This document shows positions 19,174 to 27,850 of a stretch of 64,000 bases of DNA, piece after piece. The stretch is from Streptomyces cadmiisoli. GTDB taxonomy: Bacteria > Actinomycetota > Actinomycetes > Streptomycetales > Streptomycetaceae. The position numbers and the translations under genes are program-made. The stretch spans positions 1,736,001-1,800,000 of the forward strand of contig NZ_CP030073.1 in NCBI RefSeq assembly GCF_003261055.1, in the 5' to 3' direction. The number at the start of each line of letters is the position of its first letter. Position 1 is the stretch's first letter. The notes beneath the pieces are model-generated. The model was not told the origin of the DNA, made no database searches, and was given only the letters and a program-made list of their open reading frames with translations.

Positions 19174-19674
19174 CTACAGGGGACGCGCGGAGGGCCGTTC
19201 GCTTGCCTTCGCCCAGTAGTTCGGTTCAAGCATCTCGCCAGGCCATGCGGGCTGACGGATCGGGCCCTGAGGCCCCATCTGTTCGAAGTACGGTGCCAGG
19301 TCGATCACGGGCGTCCCGTCGACGGCGTCGAGATCGGTGACCAGGAGGTCCCTGCCTTCGACCTTGAGCAACCGCGGGTAACTGACCGCCAGTTGGTTGG
19401 GGCGCCGGTGGTTACGGTGGACGAACGTACCGGTCGCCGGCCAGTTCTGGTTTCCCCTTGGACTGCGTGCGTGGAGCTGGACGTCTTCGGGTCGGGCCAG
19501 ATGGAAGCGCCAGGTCACGGTCAGGTGAGAGAACTCCTCAATTCCTTGCAGCGTTTCCAGGGGATACGCGTCGTCGAGCCGGATGGTCGATTCGACCCCG
19601 CCTTGGTAGTCGTCCTGTACGCGGGTGTGGCCGCCGACGACCGTTGCGATCGACTTGACCTCGTAGGTCGGCAT
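19174..19674 (-). CDS. trmO: TrmO/TsaA-like tRNA m6t6A37 methyltransferase
   Basis: 166 residues from ATG 19674, with GGAGAGGA about 10 bases upstream. The UPF0066/TsaA signatures are TIRLDDAYPLETLQGIEEF, the basic block ARSPRGNQNWPATGTFVHR, then RPNQLAVSYPRLLKVEGRDL and DAVDGTPVIDLAPYF. The family uses S-adenosylmethionine in a beta-barrel fold to N6-methylate threonylcarbamoyladenosine 37 of some tRNAs. Actinomycete members often sit near regulators or secondary-metabolism genes, so the substrate may differ here. Codon usage fits the region. Confidence 0.85.
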   Translation of the reverse strand: MPTYEVKSIATVVGGHTRVQDDYQGGVESTIRLDDAYPLETLQGIEEFSHLTVTWRFHLARPEDVQLHARSPRGNQNWPATGTFVHRNHRRPNQLAVSYPRLLKVEGRDLLVTDLDAVDGTPVIDLAPYFEQMGPQGPIRQPAWPGEMLEPNYWAKASERPSARPL

Positions 19675-19746
19675 CAGCGCTCGTTCCTCTCCCTGGGCGT
19701 AGCGTGCGCGGCGGCCTCCGGTCAGCGCCGCGAAACCGTTCTGTGG

Positions 19747-21135
19747 TCAGCCTATGGCGCGCAACATGCCTCGCGTGCGACGGTCCAGTTCGGCGACGTA
19801 GCGACCACCGCGCTGCCGGACGGGCGAGATGTCGCTCTGCATGCGGACGATGACGTCGCGGGCTCGCCCGGACTGGATACCGGCCATGGCGTCGAGTGCT
19901 TCGTTCCAGGTTGCGCATGCCTCGTCGAGGCGTCCCTGCTGGACTTGGACAGCGCCGAGGTAGCCGAGCGTCACGCTGTGGGTACGGGCGAACTGTTGGC
20001 GTCGGCGCGTGGCCACGCTGCGCTTGAAGTGGATCTCCGCGTCGCGAGGCTGGCCCATGTCGCGCAGAGCGCAGGCCGTCTCGTGGGCGAGGGAGGCTTC
20101 CTGGAAGAAGCCGACGCGGGCCGGTGCCTCAGTGGCGTCGGCGCGGGCGAGGTCCCGCTCCGCGCGGCTAATGGCCGCGAGGGTGCCGGCCCGGTCGCCG
20201 TCGGACGCAAGGGCGCGTGCATGGACGATCGCCAGCAGCGCCTTTTCACGATGGCTGGCCTGGCCGTAGCGGTCGCGGGACATCGAGGCGTCGGCCAGGG
20301 CCAGTGCCCGGCGTGGATGCCCGAGGTCCACGGCCTGGTGGGCGAGGGCGCGCAGGACGTGACCACCGAGCGGTCCGTCTCCAGCTTCCGCCGCGATGCG
20401 GGCGGCAATGGTGAGGTAGCGCTGGGCAGTGCGGTGTTCGCTGGCGTCGAAGGCCATCCAACCGGCGAGGTAGGTCATCTCCGCCACGGCGGAGTACGTG
20501 TCGCGGCGGAGCTGATCTGTGCGGAATCGGCCGCCGAGCAGCGGTACCGCACCGTCGAGCAGGTGACTGGCGAGGGCCTTGCGGCCGGATGCGCCGCCTC
20601 GCTGCTGGTCGCGCGCGGAGTAGTAGACCGTGAGATCGCGGACGTCGTCGATGTCCGCCTGGGTCACCGAGCGCGAGGAGGACGGTCGGCGGTTCGCCGC
20701 TGCAGCGGGGGCGGCTGCCCACCACGAGATAGTGGGCAGGGCAAGGCCGGCCGCGGAGTAGGCGGCGGTGGCCAGCAGCTTGCGTCGGTGCATGTCGAGA
20801 TCGTCGCTTCCCAGCTCGGCCAGTGCGGTCAGAGGGTCGACGCTCCAGTCGGAACCGCTGTCGGTCGTGCCTGTCGGCTCTTCTTCCAGCCCGAGATCAG
20901 CCAGGGAGAGGCGGCGGCCGAGTCTGCGGGACAGCGTCTCGCGCAGGATATGCGGTGCTCTGCCGCTGGGCTTTGTGCCCTGGACCCACATGGCGATGTG
21001 CGAGCGGGAGATCGCGTCGAGTTCGCGCACTCCGCTCTCAGCGGCCACGCGGGCCACCGCGGCGGCTGCTTGTGGCTGGGACCAGCCTGCTTCGCGCAGA
21101 AGTGCGGCGAGGGCGACGTTGCGTTCACGGGCCAT
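19747..21135 (-). CDS. HTH/TPR regulator with Tat-like hydrophobic segment
   Basis: A 462-residue protein. The N-terminal ~95 residues form an HTH-like region (ALAALLREAGWSQPQAAAAV, ISRSHIAMWVQGTKPSGRAP). This is followed by MHRRKLLATAAYSAAGLALP, a twin-Arg-like hydrophobic stretch that gives many relatives the label Tat-pathway signal protein. The rest is TPR-type helical repeats (AMTYLAGWM-like AEMTYLAGWMAFDASEHRTA, LGYLGAVQVQQGRLDEA). Cytoplasmic regulation is more likely than export because the segment lies internally behind an HTH. It is divergent from the DUF6415 gene across about 190 bases. Confidence 0.82.
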   Translation of the reverse strand: MARERNVALAALLREAGWSQPQAAAAVARVAAESGVRELDAISRSHIAMWVQGTKPSGRAPHILRETLSRRLGRRLSLADLGLEEEPTGTTDSGSDWSVDPLTALAELGSDDLDMHRRKLLATAAYSAAGLALPTISWWAAAPAAAANRRPSSSRSVTQADIDDVRDLTVYYSARDQQRGGASGRKALASHLLDGAVPLLGGRFRTDQLRRDTYSAVAEMTYLAGWMAFDASEHRTAQRYLTIAARIAAEAGDGPLGGHVLRALAHQAVDLGHPRRALALADASMSRDRYGQASHREKALLAIVHARALASDGDRAGTLAAISRAERDLARADATEAPARVGFFQEASLAHETACALRDMGQPRDAEIHFKRSVATRRRQQFARTHSVTLGYLGAVQVQQGRLDEACATWNEALDAMAGIQSGRARDVIVRMQSDISPVRQRGGRYVAELDRRTRGMLRAIG

Positions 21136-21324
21136 GGACTGCCCCTCGGTTCCGGAATGATCTTTGACGCCTTTGACGGCCCTGCGGGCGGTGTGGGCAT
21201 ACCGCTCGGCCGTGATTCACGGTTCGCTCAACGTAGCGACCAGGTCACTCACTTCGCACGTCAGTCGTCGGTGCCACTTGGTGACTTGGGCTCACTTTGG
21301 CTTGATCCGAACAGGAGTTGTGTC

Positions 21325-21822
21325 ATGCGCCTTTCGCTGGACCCTCGCCGAAGCGACAGCCAGATCGGAGGCGGGCGCGGGCGGCGAGAGTCCGCCACCG
21401 TGGTGCTGGCGCCAGAGCGCGATCACGTGGTTGCCGCGTCGGAGACGGTAACGCTCGTGCTGGGCGAGGATTCACCGCTGCCCGAGAACGCTGCCGATGT
21501 GGAGGACCTCGTTCGGCTTCTGCGCGGTCATGTCGCCCAGTTGGGAGCACGGACCGCTGTGGGCAGCCCCGTCCTGGTGCGAGCGCAACGGCTCTGCTCC
21601 GAAAGCATTCCCGAGGGCTACATGCCGAGCCGGGTGTACCTGGTCAAGCTCGCCGAAGCCACCCGGGAGCTGATGGCACACGTGGAACGGGGCGGTCCCG
21701 GGCCGAATCGAGCGAAGCGCGGGCGGCGCTGGCGGAAGCCGCAGATCAACGCGCTGCGCGGGGCGGTCTTCGCCGTCGCCCTGGCCTGTCTGGTCTTCGC
21801 CGCTTCGGTACCGCGGACATGA
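21325..21822 (+). CDS. DUF6415 family protein
   Basis: 165 residues from ATG 21325, with AGGAG 8 bases upstream. The much longer open frame reaching upstream is antisense to two real genes. The core VTLVLGEDSPLPENAADVED, LLRGHVAQLG and PEGYMPSRVYLVKLAEATREL matches the DUF6415 family of streptomycetes, sometimes labelled natural-product biosynthesis protein without proven chemistry. A hydrophobic helix near the C-terminus (LRGAVFAVALACLVFAAS) suggests membrane anchoring. It overlaps the next small gene by 4 bases. No function is established. Confidence 0.8.
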   Translation: MRLSLDPRRSDSQIGGGRGRRESATVVLAPERDHVVAASETVTLVLGEDSPLPENAADVEDLVRLLRGHVAQLGARTAVGSPVLVRAQRLCSESIPEGYMPSRVYLVKLAEATRELMAHVERGGPGPNRAKRGRRWRKPQINALRGAVFAVALACLVFAASVPRT

Positions 21823-21962
21823 CGGTGACCGGGGCCGTCGTCATCGGGCTGGTCCTCGGGCCGATGGCCTGGCTGGTTCTTCGCGGCGAGCGCGCGGCCG
21901 GCCCTGCAGGGGCCGACGAGGACTTGCCGCCGCCCCGGAACGCCCCTTCCTCACTCCGGTAA
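21819..21962 (+). CDS. Very small single-pass membrane protein
   Basis: 47 residues, starting at an ATG that overlaps the DUF6415 stop as ATGA. One membrane segment (VTGAVVIGLVLGPMAWLVL) is followed by a charged, Pro-rich cytoplasmic tail. The translational coupling and the membrane helix of its neighbour suggest a two-protein membrane unit. No family is recognised. Confidence 0.6.
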   Translation: MTVTGAVVIGLVLGPMAWLVLRGERAAGPAGADEDLPPPRNAPSSLR

Positions 21963-22051
21963 CCACCGGCCACTCCTCTTCCCACCGTTCCCGGCCGCTG
22001 CGGCGGCCCCGATAACGCCCCGGACCTGCGGGGCTCACGGAGATCCAGACG

Positions 22052-23953
22052 ATGAAACGGATTCGGCGCATCGAGCAGTACGGATTGATCGGCGACATGC
22101 AGACCAGTGCCCACGTCTGCGATGACGGTTCGATCGACTGGCTGTGCCTGCCCCGGTTCGACTCGCCGGCCGTCTTCACCAGCTTGCTCGGCACGCAGAA
22201 ACACGGCACCTGGCGGATCGCTCCGGCCGCTCCTGCCGACCGTTCCAGCTCCGAAGCAGTCGCCGAGCGCCGGTACCGCGGTGACTCGCTCGTCCTCGAA
22301 TCGGTATGGCGCACCGAGGCCGGTTCGGTCCGTGTCCGGGACTTCATGCCACCGCGCGACGGAGCACCGCAGGTGATCCGGATCGTCGAGGGCCTGACCG
22401 GTGAGGTCTCCATGATCTCGGCCATGCGTCCACGGCCGGGGTACGGAAGCGTCAGCCCGTGGATTCACGAAGTCGGTGGGCGCATGGTCGCGGAGGCCGG
22501 CGCGGACGCTCTGTGGCTCGACACCTGCGTCCCGCAGGTGGAGAAGGACGGCGTCATGGTCAGTGCTTTCTCCGTCGCCGCCGGGCAGAGCGTGGCGTTC
22601 GTCCTCAGCTGGTGCCCGTCCCACGCAGCGGCGCCCGACGTTCCCGACCCCGAGGCCGCGCTGACCGAGACACTCACGTTCTGGGAGGACTGGACACGGG
22701 AGTGCACCTACGAGGGGCCATATCGCGAGGCCGTGGTTCGATCCTTGATCGCGCTGAAGGCTATGACGTACGAGCCGAGCGGTGGGATCGTCGCGGCGCC
22801 GACCACGTCGCTGCCAGAGGAGATCGGCGGAAACCGGAACTGGGACTATCGCTTCACTTGGTTGCGGGACGCCTCCACGACGCTGGCCGCGCTCCTGGGG
22901 ACCGGGTACCGGCAGGAGGCGCAGGCATGGCGGCGATGGCTCTTGCGCGCCGTGGCCGGTGATCCGGAAAACCTGCAGATCATGTACGGGATCACCGGAG
23001 AGCGTGACCTGCGGGAACGGGAGCTGTCCTGGCTGCCCGGCTACGAGGGCTCGACCCCGGTACGGGTCGGCAATGGGGCGGCGGACCAACTGCAGCTCGA
23101 CGTGTACGGCGAGGTCATCGAGACCCTGTACCTCGCACACGAGAGCGGTGTCGCCCGCTGCGCCGACACCGCCGTGCTGCACCAGCGACTCATCGAGCAC
23201 CTGGCACAGCGCTGGCAGGAGCCCGACGAGGGCATCTGGGAGATCCGCGGAGCACGCCGGCACTTCGTCCACTCCAAGGTGATGACCTGGGTGGCGGTCG
23301 ACCGCACCATCCGCCTGACCGAGGCCGGTGCCCTCCACATCGACGTGGCCCCGTTGATCGAGCTGCGGGCAACCATCCACCACGAGGTCTGCACCAAGGG
23401 CTTCGATCCGGTGCGCAACACCTTCACCCAGTCCTACGGTTCCCAAGAGCTGGACGCCGCCACGCTGCTGATCCCCCGCGTCGGCTTCCTGCCGCCCGAC
23501 GACCCCCGCGTCATCGGCACCGTGGACGCAGTGCGTCGTGAACTCGCCTCGCCGGACGGGCTCGTGCGCCGTTACCCGACCATCGGTGACCGTACCGGGG
23601 TGGACGGCCTGAAGGGCGATGAGGGCACCTTCGTCCTCTGCTCCTTCTGGCTCGTCGATGCCCTGGCTCTGATCGGCAGCCACAACGAGGCCCACGCCCT
23701 GTTCGAACGCCTCCTCGCTCTGCGCAACGACCTCGGGCTCCTTGCCGAGGAGTACGACCCCGTCCAACAGCGCCAGCTCGGCAACTTTCCGCAGGCGTTC
23801 AGTCACATGGGCCTGATCCAGAGCGCCCGGCTCCTTCAGCTCCTGTCGACGCAGTCCTCACACCATCGCGGCGCGGTCCCGGTTCCGACGCCCCGTTCGG
23901 CCCCACGCAGCACACGCCAGATCTGCGCAGACCTGACGCCGCAACACGCTTAG
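22052..23953 (+). CDS. Glycoside hydrolase family 15 (glucoamylase/trehalase-like)
   Basis: A 633-residue protein from ATG 22052, matching the family length. The N-terminal beta domain carries IEQYGLIGDMQTSAHVCDDG and SIDWLCLPRFDSPAVFTSLL. The catalytic (alpha/alpha)6 barrel shows ETGTGTIAS-position NRNWDYRFTWLRDASTTL, DVYGEVIETLYLA, GIWEIRGARRHFVHSKVMTW (probable acid Glu) and GTFVLCSFWLVDAL. Members hydrolyse alpha-glucosidic links, and actinobacterial relatives can act on trehalose. No signal peptide is seen, so it is probably cytoplasmic, perhaps in trehalose or storage-glucan turnover. It is 25 bases from the conservon start and might be co-transcribed. Confidence 0.9.
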   Translation: MKRIRRIEQYGLIGDMQTSAHVCDDGSIDWLCLPRFDSPAVFTSLLGTQKHGTWRIAPAAPADRSSSEAVAERRYRGDSLVLESVWRTEAGSVRVRDFMPPRDGAPQVIRIVEGLTGEVSMISAMRPRPGYGSVSPWIHEVGGRMVAEAGADALWLDTCVPQVEKDGVMVSAFSVAAGQSVAFVLSWCPSHAAAPDVPDPEAALTETLTFWEDWTRECTYEGPYREAVVRSLIALKAMTYEPSGGIVAAPTTSLPEEIGGNRNWDYRFTWLRDASTTLAALLGTGYRQEAQAWRRWLLRAVAGDPENLQIMYGITGERDLRERELSWLPGYEGSTPVRVGNGAADQLQLDVYGEVIETLYLAHESGVARCADTAVLHQRLIEHLAQRWQEPDEGIWEIRGARRHFVHSKVMTWVAVDRTIRLTEAGALHIDVAPLIELRATIHHEVCTKGFDPVRNTFTQSYGSQELDAATLLIPRVGFLPPDDPRVIGTVDAVRRELASPDGLVRRYPTIGDRTGVDGLKGDEGTFVLCSFWLVDALALIGSHNEAHALFERLLALRNDLGLLAEEYDPVQQRQLGNFPQAFSHMGLIQSARLLQLLSTQSSHHRGAVPVPTPRSAPRSTRQICADLTPQHA

Positions 23954-23978
23954 TCACCCCCACCTGACGAGGATTCCC

Positions 23979-25493
23979 ATGCCTGACAGCGCCTTCCCGG
24001 CACGGCCGGCCGCTACCGGCCACCGCAGACGGCGGCCTCCGATCGACGCGTTCACGCTGCACCGTGTCCGCCGCGCCGTGGCATTGCCCCTGGTGCTGCT
24101 AGCCGCGCTGCTGGGTGCCGCCTTCCCCCTCTGGTCGGTGTCCGCCGTAGGCCCCGGGTGGCTCCTGGCCTGCCTGGTCTGCGGACTGGCCGGGGTCGCC
24201 ACGGCGGCGGCTCGCGGAGCGCGTACGGCGGCAGGGGCCGTGCAGGCGACCGCGGAGGAGGACTGGGCAGCGGCACTGGCAGCGGTTGCGGGGGCAGCGG
24301 CGGCTGTCGAGAAGTCGGTGCAGTGGTCGGCGGATGAGCTGTGCCGCGGGGGACGCCCGCCGCTGCCGGACCTGCAGGCGCCAACGTCGGCCGGTCCGAA
24401 CGCCGAGATCAACACGGCGTTGAGTGCCCTCCAGGTGCAAGCCATCGCGTCGCTGATACGGGTGCACGACGAGTCCCAGTCCGTCGTCCTCCTGGAAGTG
24501 CTGCGCCGTCTGGCCATGCGCGAGCACGCCCTGGTCGGCAAGGCGCTTCAGGCACTGAGCGAGCTGGAGATGCTGACCGACGACCCGGAGCTACTGGCCA
24601 AGATCTTCGAGATCGATCACCTCGTGACGCGGATGCGTCGCCAGGTCGAGAGCACTGCGGTACTGGGCGGCCAGTCCCTGCGCAGCGTGCGCCGGCCCGT
24701 TCCCGTCGCGACGGCACTGCGCGGCGCCGTCTCCGAGGTCGTGCAGTATCCACGTGTGTCCGTCGCCGCCGGGTCCGTAGGCGCCGAGCTAGGTCTTCCC
24801 GGCCATGTGGGCCCGGACCTGACGCACCTGCTGGCCGAGCTGATCGAGAACGCCTGCGAGTGCTCCGATCCCGCGACGAAGGTGATGGTGCGTGCGCAGC
24901 GCGTGGCGAACGGGCTGGCGGTCGAAGTCGAGGACCGGGCTATCCCCATGCATCCACAGACGCGGGCACAGATGAACCACCTGCTCAAAGCCCCCGACGA
25001 GGTCGACGTCAGCGGCCAAGTCCGAGCCGGCCAGCTCGGCTTGCTGGTCGCTGCGAAGATCGCCCAGTCGCACGGGCTGTCCGTTCTCCTGCAGGAGAAC
25101 GTGACAGGAGGCACCACCGCCCTCGTCGTCATCCCGGCACGGCTCCTCGTAGCGATTCCCTCCGTCGACGATGCGACCGCGCGACCCCAGGGAGCCCGCC
25201 CCTCCGCTCCGCCGCAGCAGGTCGCCGCGGCTTCAGCCGTCCCGACGGCAGGCCAGGTCACACACCCCGGCAATGTGGGGGCACCAGGAGCCGTAGAGGC
25301 GGGTCACTCTGCTGATGCGCCCGCTCTTCCCACGCGTAGACGTCAGTCCGGCTCGTTCCGTCCATCGCGCGAGCGGGAGCAAGCCCCCGTGACCGGGGCG
25401 ACGCCAGGGCTCGCAGCCGCCTTCCGAAACGGCATCCAGGCCGGCGGGAGAGCCGGTTCTTCCACCGCTTCGGCAGAGCAGCCCGCGCCCTGA
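23979..25493 (+). CDS. cvnA: Conservon sensor-kinase-like protein CvnA
   Basis: 504 residues from ATG 23979. Two hydrophobic segments near the start (ALPLVLLAALLGAAFPLW and GPGWLLACLVCGLAGVATAA) anchor it in the membrane. The kinase part has the dimerisation-like FEIDHLVTRMRRQVES, the N box HLLAELIENACECSDPA and a G-box region around GQLGLLVAAKIAQSHGL, then a disordered Pro/Ala-rich tail. It is shorter than many CvnA proteins and lacks a large extracellular sensor. In conservons this protein assembles with CvnB, C and D at the membrane, like a G-protein-coupled system; those three genes follow directly. Confidence 0.87.
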   Translation: MPDSAFPARPAATGHRRRRPPIDAFTLHRVRRAVALPLVLLAALLGAAFPLWSVSAVGPGWLLACLVCGLAGVATAAARGARTAAGAVQATAEEDWAAALAAVAGAAAAVEKSVQWSADELCRGGRPPLPDLQAPTSAGPNAEINTALSALQVQAIASLIRVHDESQSVVLLEVLRRLAMREHALVGKALQALSELEMLTDDPELLAKIFEIDHLVTRMRRQVESTAVLGGQSLRSVRRPVPVATALRGAVSEVVQYPRVSVAAGSVGAELGLPGHVGPDLTHLLAELIENACECSDPATKVMVRAQRVANGLAVEVEDRAIPMHPQTRAQMNHLLKAPDEVDVSGQVRAGQLGLLVAAKIAQSHGLSVLLQENVTGGTTALVVIPARLLVAIPSVDDATARPQGARPSAPPQQVAAASAVPTAGQVTHPGNVGAPGAVEAGHSADAPALPTRRRQSGSFRPSREREQAPVTGATPGLAAAFRNGIQAGGRAGSSTASAEQPAP

Positions 25494-25563
25494 ACCCCCG
25501 TCCCTCGACGTTCCCGGTGGCCCGTTACATCCACGGGCCCTTCCCCCTTCTGGAGCGATCCCT

Positions 25564-26079
25564 ATGAGCACCCACCCCGCGATGGACAACGTGACCGGCG
25601 ACGCGCCCGTAACCGAGACAACTGCAAGCGGACAGCGGGACAACATGGCCTGGCTGCTGCGTCAGTTCGCCTCCGACGTCCCGGGCGTCACGCACGCCGT
25701 CCTGCTGTCGCGCGACGGACTGCGGCTGTTGGACAGCGACGTCGACAAGGACTGGGCGGACGAACTGTCGGCCGCCCTCAGCGGAGTTGCCTCCCTCGCG
25801 GCGAACATCACCGGCCCCAGCCACAAGAAGAGGCCGGCCCGGCAGGTCATCATCGAGCGCGACGACTGCCTCTTCTTCGTTCAAAGCGCCGGGCGTAGCG
25901 CGGCCTTCGACAACCATCCCGGCAACGAACGCGGTGAGGTGGACACGATCCTCGCCGTCATCGCAACCACGGACGTCGATGCGGGCACCGTCGGGTTCGA
26001 GATGGGGCGCCTCGTCCAGAAGTTCGCCCCCTACATGCTGATCCCGGTCCGCGTCGGCACGGGCGGAGAGGTCCGGTGA
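25564..26079 (+). CDS. cvnB: Roadblock/LC7 domain protein CvnB
   Basis: 171 residues from ATG 25564. The roadblock/LC7 fold is visible in MAWLLRQFASDVPGVTHAVL, LLSRDGLRLLDSD, the middle FVQSAGRSAAF and TIL AVI-type strands, and the end VGFEMGRLVQKFAPYM. Such proteins regulate small GTPases, like MglB with MglA, and in conservons CvnB binds CvnA, C and D. Its stop overlaps the cvnC start by 4 bases (GTGA), indicating coupled translation. Confidence 0.92.
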   Translation: MSTHPAMDNVTGDAPVTETTASGQRDNMAWLLRQFASDVPGVTHAVLLSRDGLRLLDSDVDKDWADELSAALSGVASLAANITGPSHKKRPARQVIIERDDCLFFVQSAGRSAAFDNHPGNERGEVDTILAVIATTDVDAGTVGFEMGRLVQKFAPYMLIPVRVGTGGEVR

Positions 26080-26483
26080 GCACACACGGCCGCACGACCG
26101 AGGAGTCGATGTTCGTGCGGACCTACACCCTGACGCGCGGGCGGACCAGGCCGCGGCACCTGCTCGGTCTGGAAACCGTGCTGGAAGCAGGACGGGGAAG
26201 GCCCGGCCCGGCCCAGGCCGAGGAATGCGAGGAGATCCTCGCCCTGTGCCGGGAGCGCCGACGATCGGTGGTCGAACTGGCGGGACGACTTGGCCGGCCC
26301 GTCACCGCCGTCAAGATCCTCGTCTCGGACCTCCTGGACGCCGACGCCTTGGTCGTCCCCCTCACCCACCCCTATGCCGACACAGGCGCGGAATCCGGTC
26401 CGTCTACCCAACTGCTGGCAGCCCTTTCAGCGGGCTTGAAGAGGAAGTGGCCTGATGCCATCGCCTACCCCCAGGCCGGATGA
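26076..26483 (+). CDS. cvnC: DUF742 protein CvnC
   Basis: 135 residues from a GTG overlapping the cvnB stop. The DUF742 layout is clear: FVRTYTLTRGRTRPRHLLGL, EECEEILALCRERRRSVVEL, GRLGRPVTAVKILVSDLLDA, a winged-helix-like arrangement. It acts as the third component of the conservon complex. Its 3' end overlaps the GTPase gene by 29 bases, so translation of the two is tightly linked. Confidence 0.92.
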   Translation: MSTHGRTTEESMFVRTYTLTRGRTRPRHLLGLETVLEAGRGRPGPAQAEECEEILALCRERRRSVVELAGRLGRPVTAVKILVSDLLDADALVVPLTHPYADTGAESGPSTQLLAALSAGLKRKWPDAIAYPQAG

Positions 26484-27126
26484 CCCGGGCGCGGTGCTGC
26501 GTACTTCGCCGCACCCGCGCGCCGGCGCCGCGCCGACCGTGCTGAAGGTCGTGATCGCCGGGGGCTTCGGCGCGGGCAAGACCACCGCCGTAGGCGCCGT
26601 CAGCGAGATCGCGCCGTTGAGCACGGAGGAGTACCTGACCGAGGCGAGCGCAGACGTGGACAGCCTGGCGGGCATCGAGGCGAAGCAGACCACCACGGTC
26701 GCCTTCGACTTCGGCCGCCTCAGCCTGCCCGACGCGCCCGTACCCCTGGAACTGTTCCTGTTCGGCACGCCCGGCCAGGACCGGTTCGTCGACCTCTGGT
26801 ACGACCTCTCCCGCGGCGCCGTCGGGGCGGTCGTCCTGGTCGACACCCGCCGTCTGGAGAGCAGCTTCACCCCCATCAGCTTCTTCGAAGACATCGGCCT
26901 GCCCTTCGTCGTCGCCATCAACCAGTTCGACGGAGCGCACCGTTACCAGCCCGAGCAGGTCCGCACTGCCCTCGAACTCCCTGCCTCCGTACCGGTGATC
27001 ACCTGTGACGCTCGCGACCCGAACCACGTCGCCGGCGTCCTGCTGACCCTCGTCGGCCACGCCGTGAAGAACGCCTCCGCGAGCCGCGTTCACCACACGC
27101 CCACTACCACCCTCCAGGACGCCTGA
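26455..27126 (+). CDS. cvnD: MglA-like small GTPase CvnD
   Basis: 223 residues from ATG 26455, preceded by AGAGGAAG. The G1 loop is GGFGAGKTT (about residues 35-43), G3 is GTPGQDRF and G4 is NQFD, with the switch region TTTVAFDFGRL. This is the standard streptomycete conservon GTPase, thought to cycle on the membrane complex under CvnB control. It overlaps cvnC by 29 bases, and its stop overlaps the next start by one base. Confidence 0.92.
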   Translation: MPSPTPRPDDPGAVLRTSPHPRAGAAPTVLKVVIAGGFGAGKTTAVGAVSEIAPLSTEEYLTEASADVDSLAGIEAKQTTTVAFDFGRLSLPDAPVPLELFLFGTPGQDRFVDLWYDLSRGAVGAVVLVDTRRLESSFTPISFFEDIGLPFVVAINQFDGAHRYQPEQVRTALELPASVPVITCDARDPNHVAGVLLTLVGHAVKNASASRVHHTPTTTLQDA

Positions 27127-27770
27127 TGTCACATCACCCCAACCCCAACCCCTACCTCGCATCGCCGACCGCCCCACCCGCACTGTCCCTGCCGCGACGC
27201 GGCACGCGGGACGCCGCCCGCGGGCTGATCACCCCGCCCGCCACCGCCGTCACCGGGCCACAGACCCAGCAGGCACCGGAGCTGGCGCAACGGTACGAGC
27301 TGCTCAACCGCCTGGGCGTGCCTACCGTGGCGAGCGAGGACTTCGACGACCTGGCCCGCGACATGGCCGCCAAGGCCGGGTTCCTGTACGGGTTCGTCAA
27401 TCTCTTCCTGGAGGAGCAGACCTTCGTCGGGCTGCACCAGCCGCCGGCGGACAGCGGGTACTTCATCGTCGGCCGAACCATGAGCCGCGACCACGGCTGG
27501 TGCCCGGACGTCATGGCCCGCAAGAAGGCTCTCCCGCTGCACGACGTGCACGCCAGTCCGCGCTTCAGCGGCAACCACGTGGTCGACGCCGTCGGGATCC
27601 GCTCCTACTTCGGCGCCCCGCTCGTCCATGACAGCGGCACCGTGCTGGGCACGGTGTGCGTCATCGACCCCGAGAAGCGCCCCCTGAGCGAGGCCCGACG
27701 GCTCAGGGACATCGTCATCAACGCCGGTGCCCAGGTGATGGACCACATGGTCCGCGCCCCCGTCCGCTAG
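27126..27770 (+). CDS. GAF-domain protein attached to the conservon
   Basis: 214 residues, starting at ATG 27126 within TGATG shared with the cvnD stop. After a Pro-rich start, one GAF domain fills residues 55-210: LLNRLGVPTVASEDFDDLAR, FVNLFLEEQTFVGLH, DHGWCPDVMARKKALPLHDV, VVDAVGIRSYFGAPLVHDSG, VLGTVCVIDPEKRPLSE. GAF domains bind small ligands or redox cofactors. A GAF gene in this position is a frequent conservon extension and could supply the signal that CvnA lacks an obvious sensor for; that role is inference. Confidence 0.85.
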   Translation: MSHHPNPNPYLASPTAPPALSLPRRGTRDAARGLITPPATAVTGPQTQQAPELAQRYELLNRLGVPTVASEDFDDLARDMAAKAGFLYGFVNLFLEEQTFVGLHQPPADSGYFIVGRTMSRDHGWCPDVMARKKALPLHDVHASPRFSGNHVVDAVGIRSYFGAPLVHDSGTVLGTVCVIDPEKRPLSEARRLRDIVINAGAQVMDHMVRAPVR

Positions 27771-27850
27771 GCCGTTCCACCCCCACCCGGGAGCCGTAGT
27801 CGATCCCCGGCCGCTCCACGTTGCGACCTTCGCCCAGGGAGAGGGAGACC

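Noticed and set aside
19108..21324. Very long open frame on the + strand upstream of the DUF6415 gene
   Set aside because: It is antisense to the TrmO-like and HTH/TPR genes, which show family motifs and proper starts. Only the part from 21325 is coding.
21994..22009. GGCCGC/GCGGCC hairpin before the GH15 gene as terminator
   Set aside because: A 6-bp stem is too short to distinguish from chance in DNA of this GC content.
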